Shown here: positions 1-6,268 of the stretch, one piece after another
Layout of the letters: every line of letters begins with the position of its first letter
Numbering within the stretch: the stretch's first letter is position 1
Assembly (NCBI RefSeq): GCF_039543385.1
Contig: NZ_BAABJQ010000060.1
Span: 1 to 14,999 of the forward strand
Length of the DNA stretch: 14,999 nt
Direction: 5' to 3'
Origin: Rugosimonospora acidiphila
GTDB lineage: Bacteria; Actinomycetota; Actinomycetes; Mycobacteriales; Micromonosporaceae
The notes under the pieces: model-generated
What the model saw: only the letters and a program-made list of their open reading frames with translations
Databases searched by the model: none
Told to the model about the DNA's origin: nothing
Translations under genes and position numbers: made by a program

Positions 1-221
1 GGGACCCGGTGATGGGTGCCCGTCCGTTGCGCCGCACGATTCAGCGTGAGATCGAGGACTCGTTGTCGGAGCGGATCCTGTTCAACGAGTTGAAGGCGGG
101 TCAGATCGTGGTCGTGGACTGCGAGGGTGATCCGGAGAACGTGGAGACCTCGAAGCTGGTCTTCCGTGCCGCGGACCGGCCGTCCCCCGAGGTACCGGAG
201 GCGGTCGCCGCGGTCGACTGA
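1..221 (+). CDS. clpC: ClpC-type AAA+ ATPase, C-terminal fragment (5' end outside window)
   Basis: This is the last ~72 codons of a Clp/Hsp100 unfoldase that delivers substrates to the ClpP protease in the cytoplasm. The reading frame is open from the first bases (D-P-V-M-G-A-R-P), so the gene starts upstream of the window; the in-frame GTG and ATG at 9-14 are internal codons. The block GARPLRRTIQREIEDSLSER followed by ILFNELKAGQ is the conserved end of the Clp D2 small domain as found in ClpC/ClpB. The downstream tail (about 35 residues, acidic then Ala/Pro/Val-rich) is short and variable, as in ClpC. ClpB is the main alternative; the VVVDCEGDPEN segment and the tail look more like actinobacterial ClpC. 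A strong hairpin follows the stop within 35 nt. Family assignment is secure, the ClpC/ClpB choice less so. Confidence 0.85.
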   Translation, partial: DPVMGARPLRRTIQREIEDSLSERILFNELKAGQIVVVDCEGDPENVETSKLVFRAADRPSPEVPEAVAAVD

Positions 222-252
222 TCGCGCGAGCCGTGAAACGCGACGCGAAACG

Positions 253-283
253 GGTGCCCGGGGTGCGATGCGCCCCGGGCACC
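253..283. terminator. Strong hairpin between clpC end and the SUKH-4 gene
   Basis: An inverted repeat has 14-nt arms (253-266 and 270-283) and a 3-nt loop (GAT). Eleven consecutive outer pairs are perfect G/C-rich matches, followed inward by one G-T wobble and two more pairs. It sits 31 nt after the clpC stop and 25 nt beyond the stop of the converging minus-strand gene, so it can terminate both. There is no T-tract, which is common for actinobacterial terminators. Confidence 0.7.
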
Positions 284-308
284 TCGCGGATTCACCCCGA
301 GGGCGGAG

Positions 309-881
309 CTAATTCCGCAGCAGATCGCGCACGTGCCCCAGGACCGAGAACCACATCGATTCGGGGCGCTCCATGGCGATCGGGTCCGCCTGGCGCATCC
401 GGCGCAGCAGCCTGCGCTCGGCGCCGTCGGGGTCGACGCCCTCGTCGGTGCTGGCCTCGGCGTCGTACCAAGGCCGCTGCTCTTCCAGTGCGTGAAGGAA
501 ATACGCCAGCGCGTCGATGCTTGAATTCAGCAGGTGAACGGGGCCGTCCTCCGGAATGCAATACACCGCCCCGGTGATCGTGTCCACGATGACGTCGTCC
601 AGGGCGATCCCGCCGAGAGTGAGCCAGGCCGACATGTCCAGCGGGCAGTCCGGGTACCTTTCCGCGACGGCCTGCCAGGCTGTGCCGCCGATTCGCAGGT
701 CGCCATCGAGAAGGCGCTGGTCCGCTTCGAACCAGCCGACCTGGTCCGGCAGGCCGACCTCCCGCAGGAAGTCGCGGGTCGGCTCGTGAGCGATCGCGGC
801 GAGTGCGGGATCCTTCACGGTGACCAGTTCATCGGCGTGGAATGCGGATTCCATCCCGATCCGGTCGATCAATGGGCTCAT
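309..881 (-). CDS. SUKH-4 family immunity-like protein
   Basis: This 190-aa cytoplasmic protein has the pattern of the SUKH-4 branch of the SMI1/KNR4 (SUKH) superfamily. Known members neutralise polymorphic or contact-dependent toxins or act as scaffold-like binding proteins. Visible hallmarks are the N-terminal stretch DPALAAIAHEPTRDFLREVG (about residues 24-43). The central part has WLTLGGIALDDVIVDTITG, then VYCIPEDGPVHLLNSS and an amphipathic helix IDALAYFLHALEE (about residues 87-135). This is the SUKH arrangement of a glycine-rich strand, D-x-x-T-G-x-V and a following helix. The ATG at 881 is preceded by GGAG-like purines. It lies 34 nt downstream of the 142-aa gene on the same strand and is probably co-transcribed with it. 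No toxin with a recognisable secretion or nuclease domain is in the window, so the partner is unknown. Confidence 0.82.
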   Translation of the reverse strand: MSPLIDRIGMESAFHADELVTVKDPALAAIAHEPTRDFLREVGLPDQVGWFEADQRLLDGDLRIGGTAWQAVAERYPDCPLDMSAWLTLGGIALDDVIVDTITGAVYCIPEDGPVHLLNSSIDALAYFLHALEEQRPWYDAEASTDEGVDPDGAERRLLRRMRQADPIAMERPESMWFSVLGHVRDLLRN

Positions 882-915
882 AGGTCCGCCAGCTCCGCTC
901 CGGGCGCCACGCCCA

Positions 916-1344
916 TTAGAGGTCGTCCCGTTCGAGCCGTAGCCGCAGCAGGTCGCGCAGGCTTATCCGCTCGCCGTCCCGGGCACCCTCGCCGATCACC
1001 AGCCGGGGCGATGCCGGGCGGACCGTGGCGCCGGTGAGCCTGGCCCGCATTGAGCCGGGGACGGTCAGGATGTAGAACTCGCCGTCCTCGCCGATCGCGA
1101 GGGTGTGGTCGGCGCCCAGGTACCAGCCGCGCAGGCCGGTCCGGTACCGGGTGCGTCCGTCGTACCCCTGGGCCGACAGCGACCGGGTCGGCAGGCCCCG
1201 CTCCCGCGCGTCCCGGACGAAGCCGGCGATCAGCTCCCGGGCCTGTCCGGCCTCGGCAGCCTCCCGCCGGTCCCGCTCGGCCGCGTGCGCGGCGATCGCC
1301 CGGCTCCGCTGGCGAGCCCAGTCCTGATCGGTGCCCTCGCTCAT
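916..1344 (-). CDS. Conserved-looking actinobacterial protein of unknown function (142 aa), upstream of SUKH-4
   Basis: I do not recognise a named domain. The N-terminal ~55 residues are Ala/Arg/Glu-rich and look like one or two charged helices (RSRAIAAHAAERDRREAAEA). Residues ~60-110 look like a small beta-rich unit with aromatic and glycine positions (YDGRTRYRTGLRGWYLGADH, then GEFYILTVPGS). The C-terminal 30 residues return to a charged helix ending RLRLERDDL. There is no signal peptide or membrane segment, so it is probably cytosolic. The ATG at 1344 is the only sensible start. It diverges from the decarboxylase gene across 104 bp and is followed 34 nt later by the SUKH-4 gene. Its pairing with an immunity-like gene suggests a shared role, but nothing in the sequence shows toxin activity. 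Confidence 0.72.
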   Translation of the reverse strand: MSEGTDQDWARQRSRAIAAHAAERDRREAAEAGQARELIAGFVRDARERGLPTRSLSAQGYDGRTRYRTGLRGWYLGADHTLAIGEDGEFYILTVPGSMRARLTGATVRPASPRLVIGEGARDGERISLRDLLRLRLERDDL

Positions 1345-1448
1345 CCGACCAGGGTAGGCCGCCGCTCCCCGCAGATCATCGTGCCGTGATCACCGCCCTG
1401 GTGGCCGGCTATCGTGTCGGCCGACGGCTGGGGCGAGAGGGGCGGCGG

Positions 1449-2819
1449 ATGGACCTGCGAGGGTGGCTGGAACAGGCGGTCGACTGGCACGAGCGGTGGG
1501 CCGGCGGCTTCGGCGAGTACCAGCCGCACCCCGCGCTCGACGTCGGGCAGGAGCGCTTCGCCGAGGCGTTCGGCGAGCTCACCGAGCGGTTGGGCGGCGA
1601 CAACTACCCGTTCTTCCATCCCCGGTACGCGGGCCAGATGCTCAAGCCGCCGCACCCCGCCGCGATCGCCGGCTACGTGGCGGCGATGCAGATCAACCCC
1701 AACAACCACGCCCTGGACGGCGGCCCGGCAACCGCCGAGCTGGAGAAGGAGGTCGTCGCCCAGCTGGCCGCCATGTTCGGCCTCGGCACGCACCTGGGTC
1801 ACCTGACCACCAGCGGCACCATCGCCAACCTCGAGGCGCTGTTCGTGGCCCGGGAGACCCACCCGGGGCTGGGCGTGGCGTACAGCGCGGACAGCCACTA
1901 CACCCACGAGCGCATGTGCCACCTGCTGGGCGTGGAGGGGCACCCGGTGCCGGTGGACGCGGCCGGGCGGATGGATCTGACGGCGCTGGAGCAGCTGCTG
2001 GCCACCGGCCGGATCGGTACGGTCGTGTTGACCGCGGGGACCACCGGGCTGGGCGCGGTCGACCCGATCCACGAGGCGCTGCCGCTGCGCGAGCGGTACG
2101 GGGTGCGGCTGCACGTGGACGCCGCGTACGGCGGCTTCTTCGCCCTGATCGCCGACGACTCCCCGGACGGGGTGGCGTCCGCGCCCTGGCGGGCGATAGC
2201 CGGCTGCGATTCGGTGGTGGTCGACCCGCACAAGCACGGGCTGCAGCCCTACGGGTGCGGTGCGGTGCTGTTCGCCGACCCGGCGGTCGGCCGCTTCTAC
2301 CGGCACGACTCGCCGTACACCTACTTCACTTCCGACCAGTTGCACCTGGGCGAGATCTCGCTGGAGTGCAGCCGGTCCGGGGCGTCGGCCGCCGCGCTGT
2401 GGCTGACGCTGCGCCTCCTGCCGCTGACGGACAAGGGGTTGGGTGGCGTGCTGCGCCCGGGCCGCCGGGCGGCGCTGCGCTGGGCCGAGTTGCTGGCCGG
2501 CTCGGCTCACCTGGCCCCGTACCAGCGGCCGGAGCTGGACATCGTGGCGTACCTGCCCCGCCGCGCCACGCTCTCGCAGGTCGACGAGGCGTCGGAGTGG
2601 CTGATGCGGCGCGGCATGACGGACTCGGCCGACCCGGTGTACCTGGCGACGTACGCGGTGACCGGCCAGTCCCTGCGCGAGCGCGGCCACCGGGTCACCG
2701 CCGACGTGCCACGCGGCCGGATCCTGCGCAGCGTGCTGATGAAGCCGGAGGCCGAGGAGTACCTGGACCGGCTGCACGGGCGGGTCGAGGAGCTGGCGGC
2801 GATGTGCCACGTTTCGTGA
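1449..2819 (+). CDS. Group II pyridoxal-5'-phosphate-dependent decarboxylase
   Basis: This 456-aa fold-type I PLP enzyme belongs to the glutamate/tyrosine/aromatic amino acid decarboxylase group and would remove the alpha-carboxylate of an L-amino acid to give an amine. Seen in order: LTTSGTIANLEAL (cofactor phosphate region), D-S-H-Y-T with His150 positioned to stack on PLP, HVDAAYGG with Asp224 for the pyridine nitrogen, and VVDPHKHGLQPYG with Lys262 as the Schiff-base lysine. The length fits the family. The ATG at 1449 has GAGAGG/GGCGG purines just upstream; the frame stays open further upstream (for example GTG at 1386), but those codons are arginine-rich and unlike protein. Substrate (tyrosine, glutamate, diaminobutyrate or other) cannot be read from the sequence. 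It diverges from the 142-aa gene and is followed after 79 nt by a small unknown gene. Confidence 0.88.
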   Translation: MDLRGWLEQAVDWHERWAGGFGEYQPHPALDVGQERFAEAFGELTERLGGDNYPFFHPRYAGQMLKPPHPAAIAGYVAAMQINPNNHALDGGPATAELEKEVVAQLAAMFGLGTHLGHLTTSGTIANLEALFVARETHPGLGVAYSADSHYTHERMCHLLGVEGHPVPVDAAGRMDLTALEQLLATGRIGTVVLTAGTTGLGAVDPIHEALPLRERYGVRLHVDAAYGGFFALIADDSPDGVASAPWRAIAGCDSVVVDPHKHGLQPYGCGAVLFADPAVGRFYRHDSPYTYFTSDQLHLGEISLECSRSGASAAALWLTLRLLPLTDKGLGGVLRPGRRAALRWAELLAGSAHLAPYQRPELDIVAYLPRRATLSQVDEASEWLMRRGMTDSADPVYLATYAVTGQSLRERGHRVTADVPRGRILRSVLMKPEAEEYLDRLHGRVEELAAMCHVS

Positions 2820-2898
2820 CGGTCGGTGCGTCGCGGGCCGGATCCGGTCACAAGCCCCACAATGTGCTATCAGGGGGATGATCGCCTAGGGGGGTGTC

Positions 2899-3330
2899 AT
2901 GGAAATCGGTGGTGTGGAGACCGTGGCGGAGTTCGTGCGGCGCACCGAGGGCCCGGCCGTGCCCTTTGTGCCGGAGTGGTACCCGTGGGTCTACGCCCAC
3001 CACTACCTGCGGCTGGAGGCCGGCAGCCTGCCGGAGCGGTTCCGCCGGGGCGGTGAACCGATCTCGTTGGCCGAGGCCGAGGACCTGGTCTACCTGTGGT
3101 GCGGGCTGTCCGGGGAGGGCATACAGCGGGCCGCCCGGGCGTTGGCCGACGCGTACCTGCGCCGGTGGGGGATGGTCCGGAGCGGGGCGGACGACGAGCG
3201 GGTCGGCCCGGCCGCCAGGTCCGGAGGGCGCGTGACGCGCCGGCAGTCGCAGACCGGCCGGGTGCCGGGCGGTTCCCGCCGTACCCGCCGGGCGCCGGCT
3301 GCCATCGCGCCCGATACCCGCTCCGCCTGA
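2899..3330 (+). CDS. Unknown small protein with compact N-terminus and Arg-rich disordered tail (143 aa)
   Basis: I do not recognise this protein. The first ~95 residues look folded, with aromatic-rich WYPWVYAHHYLRLEAG, a surface-charged loop, and a predicted helix pair (SLAEAEDLVYLWCGLSGEG, then AARALADAYLRRWG). The remaining ~45 residues are Arg/Ser/Gly/Pro-rich and probably disordered. No signal peptide or membrane segment is present. The ATG at 2899 is well supported by a run of G (2889-2894, spacing about 4). It follows the decarboxylase by 79 nt on the same strand and could be its own transcription unit. The switch to an Arg-rich tail might be a real basic tail or a frameshift into non-coding sequence; the base sequence alone does not decide. 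Confidence 0.65.
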   Translation: MEIGGVETVAEFVRRTEGPAVPFVPEWYPWVYAHHYLRLEAGSLPERFRRGGEPISLAEAEDLVYLWCGLSGEGIQRAARALADAYLRRWGMVRSGADDERVGPAARSGGRVTRRQSQTGRVPGGSRRTRRAPAAIAPDTRSA

Positions 3331-3346
3331 CGAACTCCGCTCGTCA
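3328..3346. repeat. Inverted repeat overlapping the stop of the 143-aa gene
   Basis: TGACGA (3328-3333) and TCGTCA (3341-3346) are perfect 6-bp arms around a 7-nt spacer. The left arm contains the TGA stop itself. It could be a weak transcription terminator or a protein-binding site at the start of the lon upstream region. Confidence 0.4.
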
Positions 3347-3353
3347 AGGGGCC

Positions 3354-3406
3354 GAAGATTCGCCCGGCGGGCGGAAATTCGCCCGATGGGCCGGGAAGTT
3401 CGCCTG
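3354..3406 (+). repeat. Three short direct repeats (ATTCGCCCG-like) upstream of lon
   Basis: Three 13-bp units read GAAGATTCGCCCG (3354-3366), GGAAATTCGCCCG (3373-3385) and GGAAGTTCGCCTG (3394-3406). Their starts are 19 and 21 bp apart, close to two helical turns, which would put bound proteins on one face of the DNA. The first unit also forms an imperfect palindrome with the following CGGGCGGAA. The block lies 137 bp upstream of the lon start and 24 bp after the preceding gene. Confidence 0.45.
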
Positions 3407-3498
3407 AGTCCGGGCCCGAAGCGGGGTGCTCGGTGAGGCTCTGCGGTGACGGCGGTCACATCCGGGCCCCGGGAAGGAACAGAACCTCGTCGCGAAAA

Positions 3499-3519
3499 CT
3501 TGAGTGGGTCAGGCTCATG
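3499..3519 (+). promoter_or_regulatory. HAIR-like element (HspR operator) in the lon promoter region
   Basis: The sequence reads CTTGAGT, 7 nt, then GCTCATG. The HAIR consensus bound by the heat-shock repressor HspR in actinobacteria is CTTGAGT-N7-ACTCAAG. The left half matches 7/7, the spacer length is exact, and the right half matches 5/7. It ends 23 nt before the lon ATG. HspR control of lon is known in Streptomyces, so position and target agree. Promoter hexamers around it are not clear enough to call. Confidence 0.72.
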
Positions 3520-3542
3520 ATTACGCGATTACAGAGGTGCGC

Positions 3543-5879
3543 ATGTCTACTCTTCCGGTTCTCCCGCTGACCGACGAGGTACTGCTGCCCGGCATGGTCA
3601 TTCCGGTGACCCTGGACTCGAGCACCCAGGCCGCGATCGACGCCGCCCGGACCACCGGCGACAAGACGCTGCTCGCGGTGCCCAGGCTGGACGGCGAGTA
3701 CGGACCGGTCGGCACCATAGCGACAATTGACAAGATCGGCCGGCTGCCCAGTGGTGAACCCGCCGCGGTGATCCGGGGGCTGTCCCGCGCCCGGATCGGC
3801 TCCGGGGTACCCGGGCCGGGTGCCGCGCTGTGGGTCGAGGCGACCCCGCTGGAGGTTCCGGCGCCCACCGGCAAGACCCGGGAACTGGCCCGCGACTACA
3901 AGGCGCTGGTCACCTCGGTGCTGCAACGGCGGGGGGCGTGGCAGGTCATCGACGCGGTCGAGCGGATGACCGACCTCGGCGAGTTGGCGGACTCCGCCGG
4001 GTACTCGCCGTGGATCAGCCTGTCCCAGAAGGTCGAGCTGCTCGCCGCGACCGATCTGACCACCCGGTTCGAGCTGCTGGTCGGCTGGCTGCGCGACCAC
4101 GTGGCCGAGCAGGAGGTCACGGAGAAGATCAGCGAGGACGTCCGCGAGGGCATGGAGAAGAGCCAGCGGGAGTTCCTGCTCCGCCAGCAGCTGGCCGCGA
4201 TCCGCAAGGAACTGGGCGAGGACGAGCCGGACGGTGCCGGCGACTACCGGACCCGGGTGGAGAGCGCCGACCTGCCGGACAAGGTCCGCGAGGCGGCCCT
4301 GCGTGAGGTGGGCCGGCTGGAGCGGGCCAGCGACCAGTCCCCGGAGTCGGGCTGGATCCGCACCTGGCTGGACACGGTGCTGGAGCTGCCGTGGAACGCC
4401 CGTACCGAGGACAACACCGACCTGGCCGCGGCGCGCGAGGTGCTCGACGCCGACCACGCCGGCCTCGACGACGTGAAGGACCGCATCCTGGAGTACCTGG
4501 CGGTGCGCAACCGCCGGGCGGCGCGCGGTCTGCACGTGGTGGGCGGGCGCGGCTCCGGCGCGGTACTGGCGCTGGCCGGGCCTCCCGGTGTCGGCAAGAC
4601 CAGCCTCGGCGAGTCCGTGGCGCGGGCGCTCGGCCGCAAGTTCGTCCGGGTGTCGCTCGGCGGCGTACGGGACGAGGCCGAGGTTCGCGGTCACCGGCGT
4701 ACGTACGTCGGCGCGATGCCGGGCCGGATCGTGCGGGCCATCCGCGAGGCGGGTTCGATGAACCCGGTGGTGCTGCTGGACGAGGTGGACAAGCTGTCCG
4801 CGGGCGGCTTCTCCGGCGACCCGGCCGCGGCCCTGCTGGAGGTGCTGGACCCGGCGCAGAACCACACGTTCCGCGACCACTACCTGGAGATCGACCTCGA
4901 CCTCTCGGACGTGCTGTTCCTGGCCACCGCCAACGTGGTGGACACCATCCCCGGCCCGCTGTTGGACCGGATGGAGCTGGTGACCCTGGACGGTTACACC
5001 GAGGCGGAGAAGGTCGCCATCGCCCGGGATCACCTGTGGCCGCGGCAGCTGGAGCGGGCCGGCCTGACCGCCGACGAGGTGACCATCGACGACGAGGCGC
5101 TGGGGCGCATCGCCGGCGAGTACACCCGGGAGGCGGGCGTCCGTCAGCTCGAGCGTGGGCTCGCGAAGGTGCTTCGTAAGGTCGCTGTCGAATTGGCGGC
5201 GAAGGCCGGGTCGGTGCACGTCGGTGGGGACAACCTCGCGACGTACCTGGGCCGTCCCCGGTTCGTGTTCGAGTCGGCCGAGCGCACGGCGGTGCCTGGC
5301 GTGGCCACCGGACTCGCGGTGACCGGTGCCGGCGGGGACGTGCTGTTCATCGAGGCCACCGCCATGGACGGTGAGTCGGGGCTGACCCTGACCGGCCAGC
5401 TCGGTGACGTCATGAAGGAGTCGGCGCAGATCGCCTGGTCGTACCTGCGCTCGCACGGCCGGCAGTTGGGCATCGACCCGAGCGGGTTGGTGGGCAAGCG
5501 GATCCACCTGCACGTGCCGGCCGGCGCGGTGCCCAAGGACGGTCCGAGCGCCGGCATCACGATGGTGACCGCGCTGGCCTCGCTGGCCTCCGGCCGGCCG
5601 GTGCGCCCGGAGTTCGGGATGACCGGTGAGGTCACCCTGGCCGGCCGGGTGCTGCCGATCGGTGGCGTGAAGCAGAAGCTGCTCGCCGCCCACCGGGCCG
5701 GGCTGACCGAGGTCATCATTCCGGCACGCAACGAGCCGGACCTGGATGACCTGCCGGACGAGGTGCGCAAGGCGCTGACCATCCACGTGACCGGCGAAGT
5801 GTCGGAGGTGCTGCGGCTGGCGCTGCGGCCCGCCGAGTCCGAGACGGGTGCGCAGCCGTTGGTCGGGGCGGCCGCCTGA
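3543..5879 (+). CDS. lon: ATP-dependent Lon protease (endopeptidase La)
   Basis: This 778-aa cytoplasmic AAA+ serine protease degrades misfolded and regulatory proteins as a homohexamer. Domains in order: an N-terminal substrate-binding domain (~4-200), a helical linker with KSQREFLLRQQLAAIRKELG, and the ATPase domain. The ATPase carries Walker A GPPGVGKT (Lys352) and Walker B VVLLDEVD (Asp413/Glu414). The C-terminal proteolytic domain has PKDGPSAG with catalytic Ser669 and GGVKQKLLAAHR with catalytic Lys712. The 43-residue Ser-Lys spacing equals that of E. coli Lon (S679/K722). The ATG at 3543 is chosen because it has AGAGGTG upstream and begins MSTLPVLPLTDEVLLPGM, the family N-terminus; a GTG at 3504 falls inside the HAIR-like operator. 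A strong hairpin follows the stop. HspR repression is the likely control. It appears intact. Confidence 0.97.
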   Translation: MSTLPVLPLTDEVLLPGMVIPVTLDSSTQAAIDAARTTGDKTLLAVPRLDGEYGPVGTIATIDKIGRLPSGEPAAVIRGLSRARIGSGVPGPGAALWVEATPLEVPAPTGKTRELARDYKALVTSVLQRRGAWQVIDAVERMTDLGELADSAGYSPWISLSQKVELLAATDLTTRFELLVGWLRDHVAEQEVTEKISEDVREGMEKSQREFLLRQQLAAIRKELGEDEPDGAGDYRTRVESADLPDKVREAALREVGRLERASDQSPESGWIRTWLDTVLELPWNARTEDNTDLAAAREVLDADHAGLDDVKDRILEYLAVRNRRAARGLHVVGGRGSGAVLALAGPPGVGKTSLGESVARALGRKFVRVSLGGVRDEAEVRGHRRTYVGAMPGRIVRAIREAGSMNPVVLLDEVDKLSAGGFSGDPAAALLEVLDPAQNHTFRDHYLEIDLDLSDVLFLATANVVDTIPGPLLDRMELVTLDGYTEAEKVAIARDHLWPRQLERAGLTADEVTIDDEALGRIAGEYTREAGVRQLERGLAKVLRKVAVELAAKAGSVHVGGDNLATYLGRPRFVFESAERTAVPGVATGLAVTGAGGDVLFIEATAMDGESGLTLTGQLGDVMKESAQIAWSYLRSHGRQLGIDPSGLVGKRIHLHVPAGAVPKDGPSAGITMVTALASLASGRPVRPEFGMTGEVTLAGRVLPIGGVKQKLLAAHRAGLTEVIIPARNEPDLDDLPDEVRKALTIHVTGEVSEVLRLALRPAESETGAQPLVGAAA

Positions 5880-5888
5880 GGTCGGTGA

Positions 5889-5936
5889 GAAACGCAGTGG
5901 GGGCACCGGGGAAACCCGGTGCCCCCACTGCGTTTC
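5889..5936. terminator. Long perfect hairpin, bidirectional terminator after lon
   Basis: Arms of 22 bp (5889-5910 and 5915-5936) are fully complementary around a GAAA tetraloop. Beyond a short bulge, GTGAG (5885-5889) can also meet CTCAC (5940-5944), lengthening the structure. It starts 9 nt after the lon stop and ends 4 nt before the stop of the converging minus-strand gene, so it serves both. The outer end of the stem supplies short A- and T-runs. Confidence 0.88.
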
Positions 5937-5940
5937 CGGC

Positions 5941-6153
5941 TCACTCCGGCTCGGGCTCGACCTCGACCTCGCTGGGCAGTCGACGGTTCGCGGGTGCCTT
6001 CGGTCCGTACGGGGAGGTCTGCGCCTCGGGTACCGGCTGGCCCCGCCTGCGCTGGCTCTCCTGGCCCGCCCCCGGCGCCCGGTTCTCCGCGCTGTCCTGC
6101 ACCAAGGGGTCCCGTCCGCTGCGGCGCATCTCTGGTTGCTGCACATTCGGCAT
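5941..6153 (-). CDS. Small hydrophilic, probably disordered protein (70 aa), unknown function
   Basis: The product begins MPNVQQPEMRRSGRDPLVQD and ends with an alternating Glu/Pro/Val acidic tail (SEVEVEPEPE). It is rich in Pro, Arg, Gln and Glu, has no hydrophobic core, and has neither a signal peptide nor a membrane segment. The ATG at 6153 has GGTAGG upstream on the minus strand, and the stop lies right beside the lon terminator hairpin, which supports a genuine transcription unit. Short proteins with a similar MPxxQQPEMRRS opening are, to my recollection, seen in actinobacteria, but I cannot verify it and know no function. Confidence 0.55.
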   Translation of the reverse strand: MPNVQQPEMRRSGRDPLVQDSAENRAPGAGQESQRRRGQPVPEAQTSPYGPKAPANRRLPSEVEVEPEPE

Positions 6154-6174
6154 GGTTCGGGCCTACCCGCAGTC

Positions 6175-6227
6175 TTGGTTAACAAACGGGTTAGTCGGCG
6201 GCCTCAGGGGTAGATGATCGTTATATT
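6175..6227. promoter_or_regulatory. A/T-richer promoter spacer with imperfect palindrome
   Basis: In the spacer between the divergent 70-aa gene and the aldo/keto reductase lies TTGGTTAACAAA (6175-6186), a 12-bp palindrome with one mismatched pair. It is followed by GGGTTAG and, at 6221-6227, TTATATT, which resembles a -10 element for the plus-strand gene. A matching -35 is not obvious. The stretch stands out from the surrounding high-GC sequence and probably holds both divergent promoters. Confidence 0.35.
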
Positions 6228-6268
6228 GTCGTTGCCCCCGTGCCCCGCCGCATGACACCGGAGCCCTC

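Noticed and set aside
1386..1393. GTGATCAC palindrome in the spacer between the 142-aa gene and the decarboxylase
   Set aside because: Only 8 bp and a single copy; expected by chance in this length of GC-rich DNA, so not called as an operator.
1050..1448. Upstream in-frame extension of the PLP decarboxylase (about 133 codons)
   Set aside because: It is Arg/Pro/Gly-rich, runs opposite the 142-aa minus-strand gene and precedes a good start with ribosome-binding purines at 1449.
3456..6185. 909-codon open frame on the minus strand opposite lon
   Set aside because: It mirrors lon, whose motifs and catalytic residues are unmistakable. The antisense product is low-complexity (His/Gln/Arg/Gly/Pro), as expected from GC-rich third-position bias.
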